A stretch of DNA of 15,725 bases, from NCBI GenBank assembly GCA_903907185.1, contig CAIVND010000177.1, positions 1-15,725 of the forward strand, in the 5' to 3' direction. The notes under the pieces are model-generated. The model worked only from the letters and a program-made list of their open reading frames with translations. It ran no database searches and was not told the origin of the DNA. Position 1 is the stretch's first letter; the number at the start of each line of letters is the position of its first letter. A program made the translations under genes and the position numbers. Below are positions 7,678 through 14,196 of this stretch, piece by piece. The DNA is from an uncultured Acidimicrobiaceae bacterium (GTDB taxonomy: Bacteria; Actinomycetota; Acidimicrobiia; Acidimicrobiales; Bog-793).

Positions 7678-8757
7678 CTACTTTTTTACCATCGCGGGTT
7701 CCTCGATCTCGTCGTTGGCAAGTGGTCGATCGGTATAGCCACCGCAGAGCGCCTGAATTACTCGCCGGGCCGTCAGTGCGCCTCGATCGATACCAAGCAC
7801 GACCTCAAAGGGATTGGGGTCGTTTTGAATACGTTGCTCCAAGATGTTGAGCGCGTCGACATCTTGAACGACGATCTCGCGCTGCATCGCATCGAGGTAG
7901 GTGTCGATCTCGGTATCGTCAAGGGCAAAATCTCGACAGACCGCCCAAAAGTCATAGGTCCGATCAGCAGTCGACGGCGTAAGCCCGTAGAGCACTTTGA
8001 CGTGAAAGGCACCATCATCTCGGCCATCTGCTCGCGGTGCGCTGCCTGCTGGTGCAATCCGAACATGCAATAGGTAAAAACCCGGTGCAAAGAACTCGAT
8101 GTCCTGCCATCGGTCGATCGGCGAGGTGAGTCCGGTCGTTCGTTCGTAAAACGGCGGACACTCAACCGCCTCCATGTGCTTGTCGACTCGAACGATGCTG
8201 TTCTCGCGATCAACGGTCGTGGTGATGGGCGTGGTCGATACCTCTGGAGTACCGATGTAGCCACCGTGGAGAAAGGTCTCGTGGGACAGATCGAGCAGAT
8301 TGTCAACGAGCAAGCTATGGCGACAATCGATCGGGGCCATTGCGGAGATCGCCATCCAGCCGTCTTTGCCCTCAAGCCATGGTGTCAAAGGAGGCTTTTT
8401 GCCAGCGGGGTCTTCGTCACCGATCCAAACCCAGGTCCACATTCCTTGCTCGACAAGCTGGTAACTCGGCACATCTGCTTGCGCGGGGATACGACTCTGT
8501 CCCTGAACTGCGATACAGGTCCCTGTGCAGTCATAGCTAAAGCCGTGATACCCACAGATCAGGGTCGCACCATCGAGTTGTCCGAGCGAGAGTGGGTAGC
8601 GACGGTGTGAACAACGGTCCGCGAGCGCTACCGGCGTTCCATCTGGCAGCCGATAACAGACAATGTTCTCATCACAGACGGTACGCGCCAGAGGTCGGTG
8701 AGCAATCTCCTCGGTCAACGCGATGACGTACCACTGGTTCTTGGGAAAGTGATCCAT
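7678..8757 (-). CDS. Rieske [2Fe-2S] aromatic ring-hydroxylating/O-demethylase-type oxygenase
   Basis: This is a 359-aa terminal oxygenase of the VanA/phthalate-dioxygenase-like alpha3 class. The N-terminal Rieske domain binds the 2Fe-2S cluster through C49-x-H51 and C68-x-x-H71 (CSHRRYPL, CGYHGFSY). The catalytic domain has the mononuclear iron motif D156, H159, H164 in DNLLDLSHETFLH, preceded by the bridging-type Asp region. Family members hydroxylate or O-/N-dealkylate aromatic or related substrates with O2, using electrons from a separate reductase. No ferredoxin or reductase gene is present in the window; the only partner in the unit is the nitroreductase-like protein. The ATG at 8757 follows GAGAGAAG. 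A near-palindrome lies 32-55 bp upstream. The substrate cannot be read from sequence; the similarity to VanA is at class level only. Confidence 0.9.
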   Translation of the reverse strand: MDHFPKNQWYVIALTEEIAHRPLARTVCDENIVCYRLPDGTPVALADRCSHRRYPLSLGQLDGATLICGYHGFSYDCTGTCIAVQGQSRIPAQADVPSYQLVEQGMWTWVWIGDEDPAGKKPPLTPWLEGKDGWMAISAMAPIDCRHSLLVDNLLDLSHETFLHGGYIGTPEVSTTPITTTVDRENSIVRVDKHMEAVECPPFYERTTGLTSPIDRWQDIEFFAPGFYLLHVRIAPAGSAPRADGRDDGAFHVKVLYGLTPSTADRTYDFWAVCRDFALDDTEIDTYLDAMQREIVVQDVDALNILEQRIQNDPNPFEVVLGIDRGALTARRVIQALCGGYTDRPLANDEIEEPAMVKK

Positions 8758-8788
8758 AAGCTTCTCTCACCCTCTTTGGCGCGAAACC

Positions 8789-8812
8789 GGTCAAGGACAC
8801 TCTGTCCGGACC
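8789..8812. repeat. Imperfect inverted repeat between DUF998 and Rieske genes
   Basis: GGTC-AA-GGACA-CTC-TGTCC-G-GACC forms a 9-bp stem with a small asymmetric bulge and a 3-nt loop. It lies 10-33 nt after the DUF998 stop and 32-55 bp before the Rieske start. It could terminate the upstream transcript (no T run follows) or act as an operator for the oxygenase gene. Confidence 0.4.
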
Positions 8813-8821
8813 ATCATGCAC

Positions 8822-9436
8822 CTACGCCACAGCAGAGCCTATTCCCGAGGTAGAGGTTCGCTGGCTACGGAGGCGGCGAAGCGAAAGAGCTACTACCAGC
8901 GGCCAACATGCCTCTGCGCCAGCGGCGAGACGCTCTGCGAGGCCGCGATTATCTCCATGCAGTGTGAACCCAAACCAGACAATGAGGCCCACCATGGCCA
9001 ATGCCGCCGAGAGCGCGAACCTTGGTCGAAGAGCACCCACGCGCTCCCCCTGGCGGATCGAAAAGGCCGGCCACACAGCAAGAGCGACGAAGGCAAGTGA
9101 CGCAGCGATGCTGTGAGCAACCGAGTTGCCCTCTATGGGTTGAGGAAAGGCGGCAACTCCAACGGTCGCGATGCCGCCGAAACCCAGCACCCAACGACCA
9201 AGGCGTCCGGCAGGTTCGAGACCTGCCGCGGTCAGAAGATAGCTCGCACCGAGGCCGGCGAGCGCGGTCGTCATGATCCAACGGTCGGTTGCTCCTCGGG
9301 CAGCCAGTGCACTGATCGTGTCACGGATTGGGTCATAGTCAGCTGGTTGACGCGACTGTGCGAGAGTCCATCCTCCAATCAGCAGTATCGGAGCTGCGCT
9401 CGAGGATGCGACAGTCCAGAGCCGGAGGCGATGCAT
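8822..9436 (-). CDS. DUF998 family integral membrane protein
   Basis: This is a 204-aa membrane protein of unknown function. Hydrophobic segments lie at about 10-26, 54-73, 80-100, 107-128, 138-158 and 170-186. The block DYDPIRDTISALA, between the first and second segments, and the conserved FPQP and NSVAHSIAA blocks are typical of DUF998. The family has no established biochemical role. The C-terminus is short, basic and then Ser/Gly-rich. The start ATG at 9436 has no Shine-Dalgarno but is preceded by TAGGCT and 6 nt, a leaderless arrangement. It is divergent from the SRPBCC gene across 75 bp. A functional link to the downstream Rieske gene is uncertain because a hairpin separates them. Confidence 0.8.
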   Translation of the reverse strand: MHRLRLWTVASSSAAPILLIGGWTLAQSRQPADYDPIRDTISALAARGATDRWIMTTALAGLGASYLLTAAGLEPAGRLGRWVLGFGGIATVGVAAFPQPIEGNSVAHSIAASLAFVALAVWPAFSIRQGERVGALRPRFALSAALAMVGLIVWFGFTLHGDNRGLAERLAAGAEACWPLVVALSLRRLRSQRTSTSGIGSAVA

Positions 9437-9448
9437 CGACGGAGCCTA
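9437..9448 (-). promoter_or_regulatory. Candidate leaderless promoter (-10) of DUF998 gene
   Basis: On the minus strand TAGGCT is followed by CCGTCG and then ATG 9436. This is the TAnnnT-N6-ATG geometry, with no ribosome-binding site. Confidence 0.38.
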
Positions 9449-9499
9449 CCGTGGAGCGGATGCCAAAGAAGAAACGCTCTCAGATTGGAGGGAGGTCGG

Positions 9500-9511
9500 T
9501 AGGGTGAACAC
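9500..9511 (+). promoter_or_regulatory. Candidate leaderless promoter (-10) of SRPBCC gene
   Basis: TAGGGT at 9500-9505 is followed by 6 nt and ATG 9512. A purine-rich GGAGGGAGG at 9487-9495 is also present but sits 16 nt from the start, which is too far for a normal Shine-Dalgarno. The two readings compete. Confidence 0.3.
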
Positions 9512-9970
9512 ATGAACGGTTCAGTGACGGTCCACATGAAAGCTCCTGCGGCAAAGATCTGGGAGCTCGTTAGCGACGTCACAAGAATCGGCGAGTACAG
9601 TCCCGAGACCTTCGAGGCCGAGTGGCTTGACGGTGCGACCGGACCAAAGGTCGGTGCACACTTTCGCGGCCATGTGAAGCGAAACGGACGGGGTCCGATC
9701 TACTGGACCAACTGCACCGTTGTTCGGAGTGTTCCCGATCAAGAGTTTGCCTTTGAGGTCAACTTCAAAGAAAACAAGACGAATGAGTGGAGCTACCAGA
9801 TTGCTCCATCGGGCGATGGAGCCGATGTGACAGAGTCCTTCACTCTCCCGAATACCCTGCCAATGCGCCTTTACTGGGCCCTCTTTGGTTGGGCGCGCAG
9901 TAAGACGAATCGAGATGGGATGCAAACGACACTGATGCGCATCAAGGCCGAGGTCGAACGTCCCAAGTAA
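9512..9970 (+). CDS. SRPBCC (START/polyketide cyclase-like) family protein
   Basis: This is a 152-aa protein with the helix-grip SRPBCC fold. It begins with a beta strand and the motif APAAKIWELVSDVTRIGEYSPE typical of polyketide cyclase/dehydrase-like members, followed by the basic beta-rich middle (GAHFRGHVKRNG) and a C-terminal amphipathic helix (DGMQTTLMRIKAEVE). Such proteins bind small hydrophobic ligands in a deep pocket; a specific ligand or reaction cannot be inferred. There is no signal peptide or membrane segment. It lies upstream of the alkA-type gene on the same strand with a 74-bp gap, so co-transcription is possible but unproven. Confidence 0.85.
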   Translation: MNGSVTVHMKAPAAKIWELVSDVTRIGEYSPETFEAEWLDGATGPKVGAHFRGHVKRNGRGPIYWTNCTVVRSVPDQEFAFEVNFKENKTNEWSYQIAPSGDGADVTESFTLPNTLPMRLYWALFGWARSKTNRDGMQTTLMRIKAEVERPK

Positions 9971-10044
9971 GATCCGAGCTGGACGTTTCAAACAGCCACT
10001 CCCCGTTACGATCGGCGGAGGAACTTCACCGATCACTGATCTTT

Positions 10045-11310
10045 GTGAGGCGCTACGACGTACTACCAGTTATGAGCAGACGATCGCGCATCGACGAGGA
10101 GGGTGTCTCTGACGAGGCGCTCCTCTCTGGCGTCGTCGATCGCGAGGGAGTGAGCGGACTCACCCGACGCCTTGGCTACAGCGAGCGGCAGATCAACCGA
10201 CATCTGCAGAGCGAACTCGGTATCGGTCCACTGGCACTCGCACGAGCACAGCGGTGTGAGACGGCGCGTCTGCTCATTGAATCAACCGATCTTGCGATGA
10301 GCGAGGTCGCGTTTGCCGCCGGCTTTTCTTCGATCCGCCAGTTCAACGAGACGATACAGACAACTTTCGCTGAGTCACCAAGCAGGCTCCGAGATCGAGT
10401 GCGTCGTCAGCGCATTCTTAGCAACGGTCCCATGACAGTTACCCTTCGACTTCCCTATCGATCGCCATTCAATTTTCTTGACCTTCTCGAGTTCCTCGGT
10501 ACGCGCGCGGTTCCCGGTATCGAAGAGGTCGTCGACGAGACCTATCGCCGAACTCTGCGTCTTGCCCATGGAGTTGGCGTCGTGAGCCTCTCCCAACCTC
10601 TGTCCGCTCGAGAGAACAACGCCGTCGCAGTCGAGCTTCGGCTCGATGATCTTCGAGATCTCACCACCGCCGTCGCGCGCTGTCGTCGTCTGTTGGACCT
10701 TGACGCGGATCCCATCGCCATCGTTGAGATGCTGGGCGACGACGCGGTCATCGGTCCCCTTGTCACCAACCATCCAGGACGACGAGTACCCGGTCAAGTT
10801 GACGCTGAGGAGCTTGCGGTACGAGCAGTTCTTGGACAACAGGTTTCGGTAGCTGCAGCGCGTCGGCTGACGGCAAACCTTGTCACGCGTTATGGTGACC
10901 AGCTTGACGTTGCCTCCGGATCGCTCACCCATCTCTTTCCCAGCAGCGAACGTCTCGGCACGCTCAACTCTCTCGACGTCGGAATGCCGAAGTCACGTCG
11001 CGCAACCGTTCTTTTGCTTGCAAGAGCGCTCGCTGGACAGACCGTCGACCTCCATGCGGGCGCCGACCGAGATGAAGCAGCACGTGCACTCGAACGGATC
11101 CCTGGAATCGGGCCATGGACCTCGGCCTATGTCCGGATGCGCGGCCTCTCCGACCCCGATGCCTTTCTCCCGAGCGATCTCGGGGTACGCCGAGCGCTTG
11201 AGGCGAAGGGACTTGCGGGCGATCCAAAGAGCGCACTCATGATCGCTGAGGCCTGGCGGCCATGGCGCTCTTACGCGCTGATCCACCTTTGGGCAAGCCA
11301 TTCGTTGTGA
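10045..11310 (+). CDS. alkA: AraC-HTH / AlkA DNA-3-methyladenine glycosylase fusion lacking the Ada domain
   Basis: This 421-aa protein joins an AraC-type DNA-binding region (about 35-110, GLTRRLGYSERQINRHLQ and VAFAAGFSSIRQFNET) to an AlkA glycosylase (about 130-421). The glycosylase removes 3-methyladenine and related alkylated bases. It shows the AlkA N-terminal block LRLPYRSPFNF, the helix-hairpin-helix IPGIGPWTS (352-360) and the catalytic Asp D378 in PSDLGVRRAL. Actinobacterial homologues are about 490-500 aa and start with a Cys4 zinc methyl-phosphotriester Ada domain. Here that domain is missing, and only 74 bp separate this gene from the preceding one, so it is not merely frameshifted. 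GTG 10045 gives the longest reading; ATG 10072 is a reasonable alternative. ogt follows after 28 bp, forming a repair operon. Confidence 0.92.
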   Translation: MRRYDVLPVMSRRSRIDEEGVSDEALLSGVVDREGVSGLTRRLGYSERQINRHLQSELGIGPLALARAQRCETARLLIESTDLAMSEVAFAAGFSSIRQFNETIQTTFAESPSRLRDRVRRQRILSNGPMTVTLRLPYRSPFNFLDLLEFLGTRAVPGIEEVVDETYRRTLRLAHGVGVVSLSQPLSARENNAVAVELRLDDLRDLTTAVARCRRLLDLDADPIAIVEMLGDDAVIGPLVTNHPGRRVPGQVDAEELAVRAVLGQQVSVAAARRLTANLVTRYGDQLDVASGSLTHLFPSSERLGTLNSLDVGMPKSRRATVLLLARALAGQTVDLHAGADRDEAARALERIPGIGPWTSAYVRMRGLSDPDAFLPSDLGVRRALEAKGLAGDPKSALMIAEAWRPWRSYALIHLWASHSL

Positions 11311-11338
11311 GACCATTACTAGTGAGAGGTACCGATCG

Positions 11339-11923
11339 ATGACCCCATCAGCAACAAAAGTTCTCCCCACCAACGAGATCAAATCCGTCTTCGTCGCACC
11401 TCGACCGGAGCGCTATTTCACCATCTTTACAACACCAGTCGGAGAGATGCTGCTCGTCAGTGACGGAGTTGCACTGGTCGAACTCCGTCTTCCCCTCGTC
11501 GGACCTTGGGATGATCTCCCTGACGAATACGTCCAAGACGAGACACCACTCAAGGGCGTGATGGGTGAGATTGAGGCGTACTTTCGAGGCGAACTTACTG
11601 CGTTCACCACCCCACTCGCTCCCTCGGGGACACCCTTTCAACTCGAAGTCTGGCAGGCGCTCCTTGGTATCGAATACGGCACAACAAAGAGCTACGGCGA
11701 GATCGCCCGCAACATCGGAAGGCCAAAGGCACCACGCGCGGTCGGCATGGCGAACCATGTGAACCCCATTGCTCTGATCATTCCCTGCCACCGAGTTATC
11801 GGTGCAAACGGTTCGCTCGTTGGCTACGGAGGTGGGCTCCCACTCAAGACCACGCTCTTGCAGCTTGAATCGGAGACGGTAGTCAAGCGCGACCATCCCA
11901 GCCCTACTGCAGACGAACGATGA
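11339..11923 (+). CDS. ogt: Methylated-DNA--[protein]-cysteine S-methyltransferase
   Basis: This 194-aa suicide repair protein transfers the alkyl group from O6-alkylguanine in DNA to its own Cys. The C-terminal DNA-binding domain has the diagnostic IIPCHRVIG with acceptor C150, the Arg-finger helix (APRAVGMANHVNP, R133, hinge N140) and the GYGGGLPLKTTLLQLE segment. The N-terminal part (about 20-90) is the usual variable Ogt domain. The start ATG 11339 follows GAGAGG with a suitable spacer. It lies 28 bp after the alkA-type gene on the same strand, so the two direct-repair and base-excision activities are probably co-expressed. It faces the VOC gene fragment tail to tail, with a hairpin at 11944-11959 between them. 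Confidence 0.95.
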   Translation: MTPSATKVLPTNEIKSVFVAPRPERYFTIFTTPVGEMLLVSDGVALVELRLPLVGPWDDLPDEYVQDETPLKGVMGEIEAYFRGELTAFTTPLAPSGTPFQLEVWQALLGIEYGTTKSYGEIARNIGRPKAPRAVGMANHVNPIALIIPCHRVIGANGSLVGYGGGLPLKTTLLQLESETVVKRDHPSPTADER

Positions 11924-11943
11924 AACAGCAGCACCAACCGACA

Positions 11944-11975
11944 GCTAGCACCTGCTAGCGCCTACCCGTTTGGGT
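11944..11975. terminator. Candidate bidirectional terminator hairpins
   Basis: GCTAGC-ACCT-GCTAGC (11944-11959) forms a perfect 6-bp stem with a 4-nt loop, and ACCC-GTTT-GGGT (11964-11975) forms a second small stem. They lie 20-50 nt after the ogt stop, in the convergent gap. Neither is followed by a proper T run, so the terminator role is tentative. Confidence 0.35.
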
Positions 11976-12196
11976 TAAAAGGGCATCATCTCGTTGGGAG
12001 CCATGAGTTTGAAGCCTGCACCGTTTGGATCAGTCGCGGTAGCAAGACGCCCATAGGGCGTGTCCTCAGCCTCACGAATGACCGATCCACCGAGCTCGAC
12101 AACCTTTTTAAGCGCAACATCGCAATCGTCAACCCCGAAGTAGACCGACCAACTCGGAGCTACACCCTCAGGGAGGAAACCCGATGCATCCATGAT
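11975..12196 (-). pseudogene. VOC (glyoxalase/bleomycin-resistance) protein, C-terminal fragment
   Basis: The reading from about I31 of the local frame (IMDASGFLPEG) to the TAA stop matches the last half-domain of two-VOC-domain proteins of the CFP30B/27-kDa-antigen type. The blocks are SWSVYFGVDD, VVELGGSVI, DTPYGRLATATDPNGAGFKL. Intact members have about 250-270 aa; only about 74 recognisable residues remain, so the first domain and half of the second are gone. Translation upstream of IMDAS (in-frame from a TTG at 12286) shows no VOC similarity. At that point another frame shows a different protein start (12168-12296). It is therefore a remnant at a deletion or recombination junction; a short expressed product cannot be excluded. 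Confidence 0.72.
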
Positions 12197-12296
12197 CACG
12201 GAGCAGCTTCGCGAGTAATCGGCTGGGAAGAGATCCGCCGACCTCAATCGCCACAACTCCGCTGAGCGGAAGCTGACGCGCTCCAAGTGCTTTCAT
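12168..12296 (-). pseudogene. Possible N-terminal fragment of a CoA-transferase family III (CaiB/BaiF-like) gene
   Basis: An ATG at 12296, preceded by CAGGG 8-9 nt upstream, opens a 42-codon frame. Residues about 9-36 (LPLSGVVAIEVGGSLPS then RLLAKLLRDHG) resemble the opening strand-turn-helix of CaiB/BaiF CoA-transferases (PLxGvrVvElg...aarLLadlGA). The similarity stops at about 12190, where VOC similarity starts in another frame, and the frame ends in TGA shortly after. It sits 127 bp downstream of the LigB-like gene on the same strand, where a catabolic CoA-transferase would be plausible. The assignment is from memory of the family pattern over about 30 residues and is weak. Confidence 0.35.
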
Positions 12297-12423
12297 GTTG
12301 TCGCCCTGGATCATCTACCCCACCGCCCCTAGTAGGCCACTACCGCGCAAAGGCCGCTCTGTGGCAAAGCAGAGTTGGCGAGGCCTTTGACATCATCAAA
12401 ACCGAGCAACTGAAACGATGCTG

Positions 12424-13512
12424 CTACTGCCAGAGGGCGAATGCCCAACCGCCTCCGGTGCCAGCCTCGGTCCGATAGACCGGCACATAGTCAACGAGGG
12501 ACATCTTGAGCGGCGAGCTCTCCATCACGCCACCAACCGTTACCCAGTTCATCGACTCTGAGGTGGCCGAATAGAGACGGTGGCGAGGAAGACTCCGCAT
12601 TGTCTCTCCATCTTTGTCCTCAAGCGCCTTCAAGAGCGTGCGATCAAGATCCTCGTCAACAACAAAATGACTGAGCCCACCTGAGGCAATGACCGCGACG
12701 GTGATGTCCTCGTCCCACGCCTCAATCGCCTTCGCGATCTCGAGCCCAAGGTTGTAGCAGCGCCTGGGTGTCACCTGGTTCGGCGGATAGCAGGTGTTTT
12801 GGATCACCGGCAAGATTGCTCCTGGTTTGTTCCCAAAGAGTCGTCTCACGATGAAGGAAAACCCATGAGGAAGACCTTGCTGACGGGGTGCGGTGGTGCG
12901 TACAGCGTCGAGCTCCCCGTCCCTCGTGGGATAGTGACGGGCGACCTTTCCGCCGTACTGCTCATTCACGTAGTTCATCTGCGCAATGTCAAAGTCATGG
13001 TCCATGAGGTACTCGATGAGATACCGAGCGAGCGGACTTGCAATCTCGACATCGACGTACTGGTCTCCGTAACCATCACTGATCAGCTGAATCATCTCGG
13101 GCGATCGAATCGCTCCCATGGGTCCCGGTGGGCGGGGAATCACCGGAGCACGGTCTCCCCAGTAGATCGCAAACGCCGGCATGTTGTCGTCATAAAACCA
13201 TTCGTCCTGATCATCGCTGACGATGACCGTCACATCGGGCTTGACGGCGGTAAGGACTTCGGCAAGTTTGTCGAGGGCAGCGGTACAGCGCGCCGAGTTC
13301 ACCGCAAAGTCATTCTCGTCTTGAAGGCGATCTTTAATATCTTGTTTGACATAGCTCGATACGGCTTCGTCGTAGGACATCGCGATTCCGTCAGGGGGAA
13401 AGACCAGCTCCGGGTTCCGTAGATCTCCCTGGGAGTACTCAAACCACCGGTCGCCCGGCAGCGACAACAGCGGAGTGTGCGACGTTCCAATGCCCAATAC
13501 GATCCGTGCCAC
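12424..13512 (-). CDS. LigB-superfamily (class III extradiol dioxygenase-like) protein with altered metal ligands
   Basis: This 362-aa cytosolic protein has the LigB/DODA fold of non-haem iron enzymes that open catecholic rings at extradiol positions. Conserved blocks are GIGTSHTPLL with H12, VIVSDDQDEWF (99-106) followed by NMPAFAIYWG, LPHGFSF (H216) and SGGLSHFVVDEDLDR (H282). Compared with protocatechuate 4,5-dioxygenase LigB, H12 and the base H195 are kept (H12, H282). The ligand H61 aligns with Q102, and E242 aligns with N322 in SESMNW. No LigA-like alpha subunit is nearby, and the protein is about 60 residues longer than LigB. It may be a subfamily with different metal chemistry or substrate. 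The GTG start at 13512 is supported by AGGAG 5-6 nt upstream. It is followed downstream by the gene remnants at 11975-12296. Confidence 0.82.
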   Translation of the reverse strand: MARIVLGIGTSHTPLLSLPGDRWFEYSQGDLRNPELVFPPDGIAMSYDEAVSSYVKQDIKDRLQDENDFAVNSARCTAALDKLAEVLTAVKPDVTVIVSDDQDEWFYDDNMPAFAIYWGDRAPVIPRPPGPMGAIRSPEMIQLISDGYGDQYVDVEIASPLARYLIEYLMDHDFDIAQMNYVNEQYGGKVARHYPTRDGELDAVRTTAPRQQGLPHGFSFIVRRLFGNKPGAILPVIQNTCYPPNQVTPRRCYNLGLEIAKAIEAWDEDITVAVIASGGLSHFVVDEDLDRTLLKALEDKDGETMRSLPRHRLYSATSESMNWVTVGGVMESSPLKMSLVDYVPVYRTEAGTGGGWAFALWQ

Positions 13513-13654
13513 GGGTGCTCCTTTTACTGGGGAGATTTATTGCGATCAGTTTCGTGCAGCTTAGGTTAGGAGCTACTCAGGGAGAAAATGAACTAATCAG
13601 CGGACTCGCCGAGATTATCGTCGATCCGACACCAGCGACTGTCCATTCGCCAAT

Positions 13655-13693
13655 TTGGCCAAAAGCCTTGAGAGAAGTGGCTTTTCGTGCCAA
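13655..13693. repeat. Strong 12-bp two-part hairpin
   Basis: TTGGC-C-AAAAGCC-(11 nt)-GGCTTTT-CGT-GCCAA. The inner 7-bp and outer 5-bp arms are perfect inverted repeats, separated by a small internal loop (C against CGT). It could be a terminator, an attenuator or part of a small RNA. It lies outside any gene I can support, and neither strand has a neighbouring gene that clearly needs a terminator here. Confidence 0.55.
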
Positions 13694-13774
13694 GACCAAC
13701 GTTTCGACGATACAAAGTGCTGGTCAACGAGTGCGGATCTGTGCCATACTCCGGTGAAGCAATCGATCAAGAGA

Positions 13775-13787
13775 TTGACATAGTCAA
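13775..13787. repeat. Inverted repeat adjacent to ribosome-binding site
   Basis: TTGAC-ATA-GTCAA is a perfect 5-bp inverted repeat ending just where the AAGGGGG ribosome-binding site of the secreted-protein gene begins. As DNA it could be an operator; as RNA it could affect access to the ribosome-binding site. Chance occurrence is possible. Confidence 0.3.
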
Positions 13788-13799
13788 GGGGGATCACCG

Positions 13800-14192
13800 G
13801 TGAAGCTGCGAATTCTTCCAGGCACCATCGCCTTTATTTTGCTCCTCGGTGTTGGCGCGTCCGCCGCGGCCGCAAGCTCGCACGGTTCGCGGCCGGGTCC
13901 ACTCCGGCATCTGCGCTCAGAAGTCCTACGGATCGAAAAGATCGCCTCAAACGGTCAATTGCCTGCGAAGTTCAGCTGTTCCAACGCTACGGCGGACCTC
14001 GCCCGGATTACTAAGGCAGAGACAAAGATCAATGCGCTTCTCGTAAGAGCTCAGCTTGCGGAGACCACTGCAACAAGCTCAGGGAAAACGCACCGGGCTG
14101 CGTTCATTGCGGACAAGATCAAGCAGGCGACGGTATTCGAGCAGGCGCTCACGAAGGTGTCATCGCTCATCTCCACAACCTGCCCCGGCTAG
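13800..14192 (+). CDS. Small secreted protein of unknown function
   Basis: This is a 130-aa protein I do not recognise. Residues 1-27 form a clear Sec signal peptide: basic MKLR, a hydrophobic core FILLLGVGAS and an AAAASS cleavage region, with no lipobox Cys. The mature part is about 100 residues, largely helix-forming, Lys/Ala/Thr-rich, with two Cys (near residue 59 in KFSCSN and near the C-terminus in TTCPG) that could form a disulfide. No catalytic motif is visible. The GTG start at 13800 is preceded by AAGGGGG at good spacing. The stop is only 4 nt before the start of the aldo/keto reductase gene, so the two are translationally coupled, an unusual pairing of an exported and a cytosolic protein. 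Confidence 0.78.
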   Translation: MKLRILPGTIAFILLLGVGASAAAASSHGSRPGPLRHLRSEVLRIEKIASNGQLPAKFSCSNATADLARITKAETKINALLVRAQLAETTATSSGKTHRAAFIADKIKQATVFEQALTKVSSLISTTCPG

Positions 14193-14196
14193 GAGC

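Larger units (their letters stand above)
13513..13799. other. Intergenic region with divergent promoters
   Basis: This 287-bp gap lies between the LigB-like gene (-) and the secreted-protein gene (+). It should contain both promoters. It also holds a palindrome TTTGGCCAAA (13654-13663), a long hairpin (13655-13693), a candidate -10 CATACT with TG before it (near 13743-13748) and an inverted repeat next to the Shine-Dalgarno (13775-13787). Short open frames on both strands here look like chance. Confidence 0.6.

Noticed and set aside
7396..8073. Long plus-strand open frame (225 codons) across the Rieske and nitroreductase genes.
   Set aside because: It is antisense to two well-recognised proteins, spans their junction and has no domain-like composition.
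9521..10036. 171-codon minus-strand open frame over the SRPBCC gene.
   Set aside because: Antisense shadow of a gene with clear family motifs.
12799..13422. 207-codon plus-strand open frame over the LigB-like gene.
   Set aside because: Antisense shadow; the minus-strand reading carries all conserved LigB motifs and a good ribosome-binding site.
13506..13797. Small open frames on both strands in the intergenic gap (83 and 60 codons).
   Set aside because: They overlap the promoters and a strong hairpin, lack ribosome-binding sites, and show no recognisable motif.
14056..14196. 47-codon N-terminal extension of the aldo/keto reductase frame.
   Set aside because: It overlaps the secreted-protein gene, is Arg/Ser-rich out-of-frame sequence, and the family normally begins at the MELRPIG position.
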